From NCBI GenBank assembly GCA_021201665.1, contig JAJQEO010000046.1, positions 37,439 through 101,438 on the forward strand: a DNA stretch of 64,000 nt, given 5' to 3'. The translations under genes and the position numbers were made by a program. The first letter of the stretch is position 1; each line of letters opens with the position of its first letter. The stretch is from Lachnospiraceae bacterium (GTDB lineage Bacteria; Bacillota; Clostridia; Lachnospirales; Lachnospiraceae). Shown here piece by piece: positions 1 to 9,030 of this stretch. A model generated the notes under the pieces. The model saw nothing but the letters and a program-made list of their open reading frames with translations, had not been told where the DNA came from and made no database searches.

Positions 1-558
1 GACCACAATGCCGTTCATTCCGGATGTGCTTTCATTAATCACCAGCCCGCTGACAGAGTCATCCGAGTCATACGTTTCCACGGCTGTGAGGACATTGTCC
101 TCGGAATCATTGCTTGTGAAGGATCCGAGCGCGGAGCCTTCGGAATCACTTTCTGCACCGGACATATCTTCTGCACCCACTTCGCCGCCCGGACCGCCAT
201 CAGCATCCGGCGCACCCCCGGCGTCAAAATCACTATCGCCGCCCGGTGTACTCCCGCTCCCAGAACCACCGTCGGCGTCCGGTGCATTCCCGCTCCCGGG
301 GCCGCTGCCGTCATCCGGTGTATTCCCATTGCCGGAACCGCCGTTGGCATCCGGCACACTCCCGCTGCCGGGATCCCCGCTCCCGCCAGGTGCATTATTA
401 TCCGCATCCGATGTGCTCCCGCTCCCCGACGTTTCCTCGCTGCTGGCAGAAATTACATTCGAAGCGCTGTCTCCGGCTTCCGCTGCCCCGGCAGACACAG
501 CAGTAACCAACGCCAGCGTCGTCAGAACCGCAGTCAGCCATTTCATTCTTTTCTTCAT
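1..558 (-). CDS. Secreted Gly/Ser/Asp-rich surface protein, N-terminal part (runs off the left edge)
   Basis: An open frame of 186 codons begins with ATG at 556-558 behind a perfect AGGAGG (565-570) and is still open at base 1. Residues 1-28 form a signal peptide (two basic residues, hydrophobic core LTAVLTTLALVTAVS, then an Ala-rich cleavage region). From about residue 40 to 125 the chain is a low-complexity linker built from Gly, Ser, Asp, Asn and Pro with recurring units such as GGSGNGNTPDD and PDADGGSGSGSTP. An acidic Ser/Asp stretch follows. Such linkers separate the signal from a folded domain in secreted or wall-associated Firmicutes proteins, but that domain lies outside the window, so the function is unknown. 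The proline-rich frame on the opposite strand is only its mirror image. Confidence 0.75.
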   Translation of the reverse strand, partial: MKKRMKWLTAVLTTLALVTAVSAGAAEAGDSASNVISASSEETSGSGSTSDADNNAPGGSGDPGSGSVPDANGGSGNGNTPDDGSGPGSGNAPDADGGSGSGSTPGGDSDFDAGGAPDADGGPGGEVGAEDMSGAESDSEGSALGSFTSNDSEDNVLTAVETYDSDDSVSGLVINESTSGMNGIVV

Positions 559-639
559 ATTCCGCCTCCTGTTTTTGTTTCAATCCATGTCCGATATTAT
601 TATCGGCATGCGACATACATGCTTCCATCAAAGATCAAA

Positions 640-1080
640 GCATTGTGGTAACTGGAAAACACCAGAACAATTATGTATCAGCGAATCGTATCTTCGCCTT
701 TTATAACGCTCCATGTTGTATTTATTTCGCGCAGCAATATACGCAAGTTTTACACTTCCGGACAACTCAGCCTCGTTACATGTCCACGATTTCCAACGGG
801 AATCGTGGACGTAGGCCGAGCCATCGTGCGAAGCACGATTCTGCATGGCTAGGCTCTCCCGATACGCTTTTAACGGAGATTCTGTCGTATGAACAATAGC
901 CAGCACTTTACCCACTGTGTCTTCATCTCCATCATAGGTAGCCTGCAGGATTCGGGCGGATTCTTTCTCTAATTCACGCATATAACTATATTTCGGCTCT
1001 GTCCGTATAATCCGGTCAAATTCAAGTTCCAGTTCTTTATTAGGTATCCGTACACAGCCATCGTAATAATTCAGATACAG
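640..1080 (-). pseudogene. Remnant of AAA-ATPase / PD-(D/E)XK nuclease-like protein (DUF1703 type), C-terminal part
   Basis: Reading the minus strand from about 1080 gives LYLNYYDGCVRIPNKELELE, then a Tyr/Glu-rich helical stretch and KLAYIAARNKYNM. This order (IPN motif followed by a 'VKLAYLAARDKY'-type core) is that of the C-terminal nuclease-like part of the very common Clostridial 'AAA family ATPase' proteins (predicted AAA-ATPase plus DUF1703). There is no start codon or ATPase domain: homology stops at about 1080, where the DNA polymerase remnant begins on the other strand. The C-terminus loses frame after NMERY near 700. A 75-bp hairpin element (778-852) sits between SPLKAYRES and NEAELSGS. 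It is a dead fragment. The family assignment is from memory of the motif pattern. Confidence 0.55.
778..852. repeat. 75-bp double-hairpin element inside the AAA/nuclease remnant
   Basis: Two stem-loops occur back to back: tccacgattncc/gggaatcgtgga around 782-808, and a second with apex ATCGTGCGAAGCACGAT at about 824-840 held by outer arms gagcc/ggctc. The same apex with one loop change (ATCGTGCAAAGCACGAT) recurs near 42203, where the outer arms are ccgcgc/gcgcgg. The insertion is a multiple of three and interrupts conserved protein sequence on both sides, so it arrived after the gene existed. Confidence 0.6.
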
Positions 1081-3028
1081 CGACGTGGATATCTCCAAAT
1101 GCGGCGCGTACAAATACGCGGAATCAGAAAATTTTGAGATCCTGCTTTTCGGCGTCTCCGTCAACGGCGGCCCCGTCACGGTCTATGACCTTGCCTGCGG
1201 CGATACCATCCCGGATGAAATCCTCGCCGCCCTCGCGGATGAATCCGTCACAAAATGGGCCTTCAATGCATCCTTTGAGCGCGTCTGCCTCTCCAACTGG
1301 CTGTACCATCACCGCCCGGAATATTTCAAAGGCTACAGCATTCCCGGCGATCCGGCCGGCAGCTATCTGGATCCGTCGTCATGGAAATGCACCATGATCT
1401 GGTCTGCCTATCTGGGGCTGCCGCTGAACCTTGCCGGTGCCGGCGCTGTCCTCGGCCTGGAGAACCAGAAGCTGACGGAAGGCAAAGACCTGATCCGTTA
1501 TTTCTGTTCTCCCTGCAAACCGACCAAAGCAAACGGCGGACGCACCCGGAACCTCCCGCACCACGCCCCGGAGAAATGGGATCTGTTCAAAAAATACAAC
1601 CTGCGCGACGTGGAAGTAGAAATGTCCATCCAGAAGCGCCTGTCAAAATATCCCGTCCCGGAACAGGTCTGGGGTGAATATCATCTGGATCAGGAGATCA
1701 ATGACTGCGGGATCCTGCTGGATATGGACGTGGTCAATAACGCCATCGCCTTTGACGCGCGTTCCCGTTCTGCCCTGATGGAAACCATGCAGGACCTCAC
1801 GGCGCTCGACAACCCCAACAGCGTCGCGCAGATGAAGCAGTGGCTTTCTGCCAACGGCCTGGAGACGGAATCCCTCGGCAAAAAAGACGTGGCAAAGCTC
1901 ATCCCGGACACGGAAGGAGCCATCCGGGAAGCCCTGCAGCTCCGGCTGCAGCTGGCAAAGTCGTCCGTGAAAAAATACCAGGCTATGAAAAATGCCGTCT
2001 GCCGCGACGGGCGGGCACACGGAATGTTCCAGTTCTACGGCGCCAACCGATCCGGACGATGGGCCGGCCGCCTGATCCAGCTGCAGAACCTCCCGCAGAA
2101 CCACATGCCCGACCTCGCGGAAGCCCGTGAGCTCGTCCGCACCGGAGATTATGATACGCTGCAACTTCTGTATGACGACATCCCGGACACGCTCTCCCAG
2201 CTGATCCGCACAGCGTTCATCCCCCGTCCCGGATATAAATTCGTGGTCAGCGACTACAGCGCCATCGAAGCCCGCGTCCTGTCCTACCTTGCCGGAGAAA
2301 AATGGCGATCCAGAGTTTTCGCGGAAGGGAAAGACATCTACTGCGCTTCCGCCAGCCAGATGTTCGGCGTCCCCGTGGAGAAACACGGCGTCAATTCCCA
2401 TCTGCGCCAGAAAGGCAAAATCGCGGAGCTCGCCCTCGGCTACGGCGGATCCGTCGGCGCACTCAAGTCAATGGGCGCTCTGGAAATGGGACTGACCGAA
2501 GATGAGCTGCAACCACTGGTGGATGCATGGCGCTCCGCAAATCCGAACATCGTACAGTATTGGTGGGACGTAGATGCTGCGGTCAAAACCACCGTCAAAC
2601 AGCGGATTACCACGAAAGTAGGCGACATCCGCTTCCAGTACAAAAGCGGCATGCTCTTCATCCATCTCCCGTCCGGCCGCACGCTCTCCTACGTCAAGCC
2701 AAAGATGGGGGAAAACCGCTTCGGCGGGGAATCTGTCACCTATGAGGGTGTCGGCTCCAACAAAAAATAGCAACGGATCGAGTCCTACGGACCAAAGTTC
2801 GTGGAAAACATCGTCCAGGCAATCTCCCGCGACCTCCTCTGCTTCGCCATGCAGAACCTGTCCTTCTGCTTCATCTGCGGCCACGTTCATGACGAAGTCA
2901 TCATAGAATGCAGCCAGGACGTCTCCGTTGACGCGATCTGCTCCATCATGAGCCGTTCACCAGACTGGATGGCAGACATCCTGATCCGTGGGGATGGATA
3001 TGAAACGGAATTTTACAAAAAGGACTGA
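1076..3028 (+). pseudogene. Phage-type family A DNA polymerase (exonuclease-polymerase), truncated and amber-interrupted
   Basis: The 5' part encodes a degenerate 3'-5' exonuclease domain (KCGAYKYAESENFEILLFG) and the 3' part a family A polymerase: motif A DYSAIEARVLSYLAGE, motif B RQKGKIAELALGYGG and motif C HVHDE. Polymerases of this phage family normally start with about 10 residues containing the DIET exonuclease motif; here homology starts abruptly at YSDVDISKCG (1076), and the only initiator is GTG at 1085. An in-frame TAG at 2768-2770 splits the gene between GVGSNKK and QRIESYGPKFVEN. The frame continues to TGA at 3026-3028 and contains catalytic motif C. Relatives usually have Trp at the stop position, so a TGG to TAG change is likely. 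The N-terminal loss and the stop together argue for a relic of a prophage, not a working enzyme. Confidence 0.85.
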
Positions 3029-3043
3029 CCTCTCGGTCAGTCC
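3022..3043 (+). terminator. Stem-loop at the end of the polymerase remnant
   Basis: Perfect 9-bp arms GGACTGACC / GGTCAGTCC with a tctc loop overlap the TGA stop. No T-run follows, so termination is uncertain. Confidence 0.4.
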
Positions 3044-3050
3044 CTAACAT

Positions 3051-3126
3051 GATTCGCCCATTAATTCGCCCATTAATTCGCCCATTGATTCGCCCATTGA
3101 TTCGCCCATTCGACTATGGGCGAATC
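3051..3126. repeat. Five 12-bp repeats plus inverted repeat, matching codons of the neighbouring gene
   Basis: Five units of (g/a)attcgcccatt run from 3051 to 3110 without a gap. On the minus strand they read ATG GGC GAA TCA, that is Met-Gly-Glu-Ser. Two and a half identical units lie inside the AlbA_2 gene at 3359-3390, where they encode MGESMGES. The last external unit forms an inverted repeat with atgggcgaatc (arms 3099-3109 and 3116-3126, 6-nt loop) just after the stop codon of that gene, and may act as its terminator stem. Confidence 0.8.
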
Positions 3127-3135
3127 CTTTACCTT

Positions 3136-4665
3136 CTATTTCAAAAAATAAACTTTGGACTTTGTTTTTCCATCACTAGCAAGTATGCCAAATTTTTCTG
3201 CCTTCCGGAGTAACGATCCAGCCGTTTTTATCTGTACATTTAACAATTCTGCAGCTGTATTACTCCTAATTTTATCATTCTGCTGTAAATATTCTATAAT
3301 CACATACATCCTCTTCTGTTCAAGCTTAGACATATGTTCAGACAATATTTCCACTATTGATTCGCCCATTGATTCGCCCATTCGCCCATTGGCAAATCCT
3401 TCTCTGCATCGAATCGTTGTAATCAAATATGTCCTGTCTTCGTCTGTCTCAAATTCCGGTTCTGGCGAGCCATTCTTTTGCAACTCACGTAAAATCTTTG
3501 TAATACCTGTCGACTGCTTCTCAGACAGGTCAATGTCTTTTAAAAATTCACCAATCCGCCGATTTCGATATTTGCGAGCTCTTACTTTCCCAGCCGCAAA
3601 CTTATCCATATCAATCCAGCGATACGGCCCCGGATAGTTGATAATCTGAATATAGTCCACATATATCCTGACTTCCACTGGTTCCGGATCCCGATATAGT
3701 TTGTGAAATTCTGCGTTAACCAAAGCTTCTTCCAAAGCATTATAGGGATAATTAAAATATCGCTCTGCCTTTGCTTCGCCCTGTATCTTTACAACCTTCT
3801 CCACAATTACATTGTTTTTGATATAGTCGAGAGCATCCCTGATCTGTTTCCAAATAGGACCAGTAAATGTTTTTTCCGTAAAATCATCCGATGCCTCTGC
3901 ATCTTCATTATGAAACCAGACCAGGTCAATCTGCGCACCCGGAATCAGTTTTTCCGGATGATCCGCGAACATCAGGACCCCGATATTACGAATTTCATGA
4001 TCCGTATCTGTTTCATTCGCCACTTCCAATGAAACTAAAATCTCCTCCAATGTCAGATTGTTTATCTCCTGTACCAGAGAGCTATTGCTCTCTCTCAAAA
4101 AATCTTCCACATAAGCACGCCGAATATGCTCAATCCCGGCGCGACGATTTACACGATCATCAAACGGCACCGAATTAAATTTATCAAAAAGCTCCGCTAC
4201 TTCATCAGTCTTTGCAGCTGTAGTCAGCGATGCCGGTCGAATCCAATACTGCATCCTTTTATCGGCTTTTTTCCCTTTTTCAACGTATACATCCACAGGT
4301 GCCTGATAAGGGCCGCTATCACCGGCCGAACACCAGAGATAAAGTAAATACACGCCTGAGTCATGGTAATTTACCACCTCTATCTTTGGAATATATCTCG
4401 GTACAATTTTATTACAATATTGAAAAATTTCCTGCTGGATATCATCAAGCAATTCTTTTGGCACTCCGGCAAGAGGAAACTGCGGAATACCATTCTTTGC
4501 TTTTACACCAATAACAAGATAACCTCCATTCACGTTGGAATAATCATTCGCAAACGCGCAAATCGTGTGTATGATATCATTTGGGTTCCAACCTTCTTTA
4601 TATTCTACGCGATTCTGCTCAACAACCCGGCCGGCCAGTAAGGTGTCTATTTTTAAAGGAATCAT
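3136..4665 (-). CDS. AlbA_2 (Schlafen-like) ATP-binding regulator with C-terminal winged helix
   Basis: Domain order in 509 residues: an AlbA_2/Schlafen-type N-terminal domain (VEYKEGWNPNDIIHTICAFA, then GGYLVIGVKAKNG), a middle RecG-like ATP-binding region with a GHKL-like segment (NYPYNALEEALVNAEFHK, then the IIN/NPGP-type loop written IINYPGPY), a hydrophilic linker with the MGES repeat (about residues 425-435) and a C-terminal winged helix (RSNTAAELLNVQIKTAGSLL). The start is set by AGGAGA eight bases before ATG 4663-4665. Proteins of this kind are usually called putative DNA-binding or transcriptional regulators; their substrate is unknown. The gene overlaps the 3' end of the HsdR fragment by 47 bp and looks intact. 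Confidence 0.8.
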   Translation of the reverse strand: MIPLKIDTLLAGRVVEQNRVEYKEGWNPNDIIHTICAFANDYSNVNGGYLVIGVKAKNGIPQFPLAGVPKELLDDIQQEIFQYCNKIVPRYIPKIEVVNYHDSGVYLLYLWCSAGDSGPYQAPVDVYVEKGKKADKRMQYWIRPASLTTAAKTDEVAELFDKFNSVPFDDRVNRRAGIEHIRRAYVEDFLRESNSSLVQEINNLTLEEILVSLEVANETDTDHEIRNIGVLMFADHPEKLIPGAQIDLVWFHNEDAEASDDFTEKTFTGPIWKQIRDALDYIKNNVIVEKVVKIQGEAKAERYFNYPYNALEEALVNAEFHKLYRDPEPVEVRIYVDYIQIINYPGPYRWIDMDKFAAGKVRARKYRNRRIGEFLKDIDLSEKQSTGITKILRELQKNGSPEPEFETDEDRTYLITTIRCREGFANGRMGESMGESIVEILSEHMSKLEQKRMYVIIEYLQQNDKIRSNTAAELLNVQIKTAGSLLRKAEKFGILASDGKTKSKVYFLK

Positions 4666-4930
4666 AATCGGCTCTCCTTAAACATAAATATATTTCTTTT
4701 GCGAAAATATTATCGTTCTCTTTAACTGACAACACTCTCGTATAATAAGTATCCAAAAAAAGTGCATAGTCCACCTCTCCTGTGCTGGTAGGGAATTCCC
4801 GAACCACAACACCCAGCGCTGCTGTTAAATTCAGTTTTCTTAAATCTTGTATTATCCATCCAGACTGCAATAGCTTCTTGTCAATTACTTTCCTCGCCCG
4901 GTTCTCTGGGGTCATGGCTCGTTCACCCAT
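4619..4930 (-). pseudogene. Type I restriction enzyme HsdR, N-terminal fragment
   Basis: Residues 6-65 (TPENRARKVIDKKLLQSGW ... AALGVVVREFPTSTGEVDYA) match the start of type I restriction R subunits, where the segment leads into a PD-(D/E)XK nuclease core. After DYALFLD the expected 'GKPVGVIEAK' catalytic block is missing, and the frame ends 35 codons later inside the AlbA_2 gene. Full HsdR proteins have about 1000 residues. No hsdM or hsdS lies nearby, so this is a deletion remnant. Confidence 0.65.
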
Positions 4931-5753
4931 CTTTCAGTAAACATCTCCAAACATATCAATAGTTCCACATTATTCATGATCGTATAACGTATTTATTCCC
5001 CTATAATTAGCACTCATTTTATCACATAGCATAATAAATTTCCATAAAAATAATTGGGTGTTCCGCTTGTCCAGGAAGGTAAGTCAAATATCTGTACAAG
5101 CTATGGCATAAGGTGTCGGCTTGCCGATGGATCTACGCTCCGCTTCGGTCGGCAAATATCCCACACGAAGTGTGGGATAACACCCGGCGAAGGCTTAACG
5201 GTCCTGCGTGCCAGTGGCACGCGTTAAGGACCGACCGTTCCTGTCTGCCAGTGGCAGACGTTTAACAACGACCGAAGCGGCAGCGGAGAACGAAGTGTAG
5301 ATGCCTCTGGCACTCAGTGCCCTTCGGCTACCTAGCTCGTTGCTTCGCGGGAATCAAAGAATTTCTCAGAGACAACACGTCATATAAATTGGAATATACG
5401 TAATATCATCTGCCGCCTCTAAGTCTTTTGCATATATCAAATATCTCTTCCTATTCCAGTTCAAACGCGCCTGTGTACAGCTGATAGTAATGTTTGAATC
5501 ATAATCTGCAAAACCTGCCTTTCTTTTTCATCGTTCTGCTCAAAGCATATCTGTCAGGATAGTAAAGCGGCTTACATCGTTTACAATAATTGAGGTCAAA
5601 GTAAAACGACTTACGTCGTTTACCATAAATTGAGCTCTAATATTCATGTCCATACGTTTGTAAGTACTATTTAATATTATGTGTTCGAACGCATATGTTT
5701 AATAGCGTACTTTTGATATCTGTGAAATAAATACCCAATGATAATTCGGGCAT
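4931..5753. other. Gene-free interval with compound palindromes
   Basis: No convincing gene is visible in 820 bp. At 5101-5340 lies a compound palindrome: arms resembling gaccgaagcggcagcggaga occur in opposite orientations at both ends and enclose three hairpins (cccacacgaagtgtggg at about 5160, and two CCAGTGG-apex hairpins at 5200-5232 and 5241-5269). A third motif, gtaaaacgacttacgtcgtt, stands at about 5600 with a variant at 5560; a related hairpin recurs near 60366. Stop-rich coding-like debris may exist at 5380-5550 on the minus strand, but I cannot name it. Confidence 0.6.
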
Positions 5754-6182
5754 TTATTTCAACGAAGCATTTATTTTTACAAGCAAACGGTAAAACTGCT
5801 CTCTCTCCTGCTCGTCAAGCCCTGCCAGGAGAATTTGTTCCCCAAGCTCCATGTCCTGCTCCGCGGCCATACAAAGCGCCTTTCCCTCTTCTGTCAGCCG
5901 GACATATTTCAGACGCTTATCCTCACTCGGAGTAAAACCTTCCACCAGTCCCTTTTTTTCCAGACGGACAATCACTCCCGCTGCGGTAGACTGCGCAACC
6001 TCGAAATGCCTCTCCAGCTCTTTCAGCGGTACAGAATCCTTCCCCCTCTGATGAATCGCCACCAGCATCTGCATCTGCGTAAACGTAATCCCATGACTGT
6101 CGCCAAGCCGCTCATTCGCACTTTTTTTCATCTTTTCGTCTATGCGTTTCATAAGACCTGAGCATTGAAAATCATCTTTCAT
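5754..6182 (-). CDS. MarR-family transcriptional regulator
   Basis: 142 residues with a central winged helix: FTQMQMLVAIHQRGKDS, then a recognition helix QSTAAGVIVRLEKKGLVEG and the wing PSEDKRLKYVRLTEEG, typical of MarR. The frame is open further upstream to 6299, but ATG 6180-6182 is preferred: it is preceded by GAGGTGAT at the right distance, and the protein then has normal MarR length. The neighbours are remnants, so no target gene can be inferred. The upstream DNA carries a short palindrome acagcttgctgt (about 6227-6238) that could be an operator. Confidence 0.8.
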   Translation of the reverse strand: MKDDFQCSGLMKRIDEKMKKSANERLGDSHGITFTQMQMLVAIHQRGKDSVPLKELERHFEVAQSTAAGVIVRLEKKGLVEGFTPSEDKRLKYVRLTEEGKALCMAAEQDMELGEQILLAGLDEQEREQFYRLLVKINASLK

Positions 6183-6601
6183 AAAAATCACCTCACTTCC
6201 TGAACTGACAGAATTGTAGCAGAATAACAGCTTGCTGTCAATAGCATGAAATTGATTTATTTTTGAACATTTACTCACAAACATTTCTCTTTCATGCATT
6301 TAAAGTATGCTGTTTCGGTTCCGAGGGAATAAAAGCCTTTTCCCTCTTACCAACTGAATTTCTGCCCCTGGCTGATGCGGATTTGCAAATGACTGCAAAT
6401 AAAATCACGCCTGATAATCCCGTCAATCAACTTTCCATCAACGAAATCCCCACCTAAAAAGACCATTTTTCATGGTTGTTACTTTTAAAAAGCAATCTGA
6501 TAATCAACTATCAGTCAACGAAATTTCTCTTGTAAAACAACGCCATTTCAGGATTTTCATTCAAAAACCAACCGACCCATCAACTACCCATCAACGAAAT
6601 C
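6183..6601. repeat. Three degenerate repeats at about 76-bp spacing
   Basis: The motif ATCAACT followed closely by TCAACGAAAT occurs at 6426, 6503 and 6579. The intervening DNA is AT-rich and unrelated between copies. Read on the minus strand the third copy would give VDGKLIDG, recalling the short repeated linkers of AlbA_2/RecG-like proteins. The region lies directly downstream of such a broken gene and may be debris of another one. No intact gene is present. Confidence 0.4.
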
Positions 6602-7274
6602 TTATGCCCAGTATGGTATATACCTTCTTAATTTCACAGCTGCAGTTGGATCTGCAATTTTAATCAATTATGCCAGAACGGTTTGTCGGCAATGGCAGCT
6701 TCAGCAAAGTATAATATGCGGCACAATCAAGAAGCGCCGTCACGTCCTCCTCTGTCACATTTGATAAGGCTGTGCGAAGCTCATATGCCGTATTCTCAAA
6801 CGATCTCCAGAGCGCACGTTCTTTTTCTGGGAATTCCTTCAGTTTTTTCTTATAAGACCCTATTCGGATAAATTCTGTACCGCCAAAGCTTACCGGCCTG
6901 ACAGTTGCCTTTGGTATTTCAAGAACAACCACTTTCTTGTCTTCAACCGTAACCTCTGTAAAAACAAAATCCAGATTTGGGGAAGTCAGACCGGCAAGCC
7001 AGTTTTCGAGTTCCTGGCTGCCTTTCTTTGTCTTTGCCGGAGAAAATCCAGTGCCGTTCACTTCATGTGTGACATCGTCAATGCCCCATATAACATATGC
7101 AGTCTCTTTTCCATTTAACGCGGCAGAATTGCTCAACGCTGAAATATATTCTCCAATCATCTGGACATTCTCATTATTGCACTTAAATTCTGCCCATTCC
7201 GTCTCTGTGGGAAGCCGCCTTAGTCTTTCCACCAGACTTTTATAATAATCTTCCGAAGCTCGAATCATAATCAC
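6602..7274 (-). pseudogene. AlbA_2 (Schlafen-like) protein with large internal deletion
   Basis: The first 204 codons encode an AlbA_2 domain: TEWAEFKCNNENVQMIGEYI, AYVIWGIDDVTHEVNGTGF, and the wing-like end RPVSFGGTEFIRIGSY, as at the start of RecG-like AlbA_2 proteins of 450-560 residues. The reading frame stops at TNRSGIID. In the next frame the DNA goes straight on with LIKIADPTAAVKLRRYIPYW-A-stop, which is the usual extreme C-terminus of the same protein family. So about 250 codons, including the whole ATP-binding domain, are deleted and the junction is out of frame. Stop of the remnant is TAA at 6602-6604. Confidence 0.65.
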
Positions 7275-7419
7275 AGTCTCCCCTCTGGTTCATATTATTG
7301 TTTAAACATACTGCTTACGACAAATTCTATCATCTCGCCAATCTTTTTACAATCTCCGATCACAAGAAATATTATCATATTCGGATTTAAAGCCGGACTG
7401 CTCCAACATCACTGCAAAA

Positions 7420-8008
7420 AAAGTGAAAGAGCGAGCGCGAAACCATCGTCCTTGTTCCGCAGTATGAAGATTCCAATACAAAAGCCCCGGCTTATACTAT
7501 GGAACTGGTGACAGAGATTGTCTGCCAGTACAGTGTGGATACGTCGAGAAAATATTTTGTCGGGCAGTCTTCGGGAACCATCCGTTCCATCAAGCTCCTC
7601 ATTGACTATCCGGATGAGTTTGCTGGTGTGCTTCTGGTAGCCGGGCAGACCAATTCTGCCTATACTGATTCCATTTCCGACCTGTCCACGCAAAACATCT
7701 GGATGATCTGCCCGGAAGGGGACGCAAGAGCATATCCGGGAATGACCGAAATCACAGAAGCCGTGGAGGCCGAAGGTACCGAAGTCACCATCGCCCAGTG
7801 GTCTGCCGCTCTTACCGACGAAGAGCAGGAGCAGCTTGCAGCCGAGCAGGCATCCGCGGGGACAACGATCAACTGGACCATATTTGACACCGGAACCGTG
7901 ATGATGGACGACGTGACCTCCACAGACGCCACGGAACACATGAACACCTGGCGCGTTGCATACGATCTGGACACCGTCCGCGAGTGGCTGTTTGAGCAGA
8001 CAAAATAA
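7420..8008 (+). pseudogene. Alpha/beta-hydrolase (esterase/peptidase type), C-terminal fragment
   Basis: Coding similarity begins at about 7440 without a start codon (TIVLVPQYEDSNTKAPAYT) and continues through DTSRKYFVGQSSGTIRS, where GQSSG is the nucleophile elbow GxSxG, to a TAA at 8006-8008. Family members annotated as prolyl-oligopeptidase-like or PHB-depolymerase-like esterases carry 200 or more residues before this point, including the signal peptide and the oxyanion strand. The ATG at 7499 lies just before the elbow and cannot make a complete fold. The upstream 140 bp are AT-rich and without sense. Confidence 0.65.
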
Positions 8009-8078
8009 TATTTTAGACCAACTGCAGAATCGGCTGCCGCCAGTTTCTTCCGTATGCTGTGACAGATCAGACTTATTC

Positions 8079-8102
8079 AGGCCGGATAAAGATATCCGGC
8101 CT
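8079..8102. terminator. Bidirectional terminator between convergent genes
   Basis: Perfect 10-bp arms AGGCCGGATA / TATCCGGCCT enclose a 4-nt loop and are followed on the plus strand by gatttt. It lies between the esterase remnant (+) and the rhamnosidase operon end (-). Confidence 0.8.
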
Positions 8103-8106
8103 GATT

Positions 8107-9030
8107 TTAAAATTCCGTCTTCTCCGGCAGTTCCAGAGAAAATCTCTTTTTCAGCCAGGCCTCAGCCAGTGCCGTCCATTTGGCTGCATCCGGGAAAATC
8201 TGTGACCTCGCCAAAGCCGAAGACTGGTCAGCCAGGCTCAGGCCATGTGGTCCCTCCTCAAAAATATGCATTTCAAATGGAATCCTGTGGTCTGCCAGGG
8301 CATGGGCCATCCGGAGTGAATGCTGCACCGGCACCATCTGATCCTGGGCAGTCGCCCAGAGGAATGTCGGTGGGTTTTTAGCTGAGACAAGCCTGCATGG
8401 GCTGACCTCTTTCAGGCGTTCTTCTGAATTTTCTCTGCTTCCAAGGAGCGCCAGATTGGAAGCTCCAAAAAATGCCTGGTCAAAAGGCGATTTCTCCCGC
8501 TCTTCCATGTAGACATAATCGCTTAAGGTATATCCCAGAATCAGCGCCGCCGGTTTTAAGCAATCTTCGGACACCTGAAAATAGTCGGTGAGCAGGGGTG
8601 TATGCCAGTAAACGGAATACATTGCCGCATTATGCGCACCTGCAGAAAAACCACACACAGCGATCCTGTCCGTGTCCACCATCCACTCATCAGCGTACTC
8701 CCGGATGATCAGCATCGCTTTCCCGACCTCTCTCACCGGCGTCGGATGCAGGCAGCTTTCCTTCACCGGCATTTCCCCGAACAAATCCGGGAATCCGCCC
8801 TTTCCCTCCAGATATGTCGAATATCTCAGCACGAAGGTCTGATAACCCATCGCGGAAAAGCGCAGTGCAACCGGCTCCGCTTCCTGGTCGGAACAGCTGA
8901 AGTATGCTCCTCCCGGGCAGATTAAAATCGCCGGCCTCCTGCCGGGCACTTCCCCCTTTTTACCTGTGATGTATGTAGTCAGGGTCACATCATCACGATC
9001 CTCATATAATTTAATTTCTTTTGTCAGCAT
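8107..9030 (-). CDS. Alpha/beta hydrolase, probable carbohydrate (acetyl) esterase
   Basis: 307 residues. An HGG-like oxyanion loop (ILICPGGAYFSCSDQEAEP), the nucleophile elbow GFSAG in DRIAVCGFSAGAH, an Asp in the stretch AQDQMVPVQHS and the catalytic His in EEGPHGLSLAD form a complete triad as in bacterial acetyl-xylan/feruloyl esterases. The open frame extends to 9198, but ATG 9028-9030 has a GAGGAAGGA site and gives the normal length. It overlaps the 3' end of the GH78 gene by 7 bp and is the last gene of the operon, so removal of acyl groups from rhamnose-containing glycans is a reasonable guess. It has no signal peptide, so it acts in the cytoplasm. Confidence 0.8.
   Translation of the reverse strand: MLTKEIKLYEDRDDVTLTTYITGKKGEVPGRRPAILICPGGAYFSCSDQEAEPVALRFSAMGYQTFVLRYSTYLEGKGGFPDLFGEMPVKESCLHPTPVREVGKAMLIIREYADEWMVDTDRIAVCGFSAGAHNAAMYSVYWHTPLLTDYFQVSEDCLKPAALILGYTLSDYVYMEEREKSPFDQAFFGASNLALLGSRENSEERLKEVSPCRLVSAKNPPTFLWATAQDQMVPVQHSLRMAHALADHRIPFEMHIFEEGPHGLSLADQSSALARSQIFPDAAKWTALAEAWLKKRFSLELPEKTEF

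Noticed and set aside
8..706. Proline-rich 232-codon plus-strand frame
   Set aside because: Mirror image of the Gly/Ser/Asp-rich minus-strand gene, which has a signal peptide and a perfect ribosome site; the plus frame has neither.
1085..2770. Calling the polymerase ORF a complete gene ending at the TAG
   Set aside because: The frame continues after the TAG with the conserved HDE motif and the family C-terminus, so the stop interrupts the gene.
6426..6600. Possible CRISPR remnant
   Set aside because: Repeats are short, poorly conserved and spaced 76 bp apart; no cas genes.
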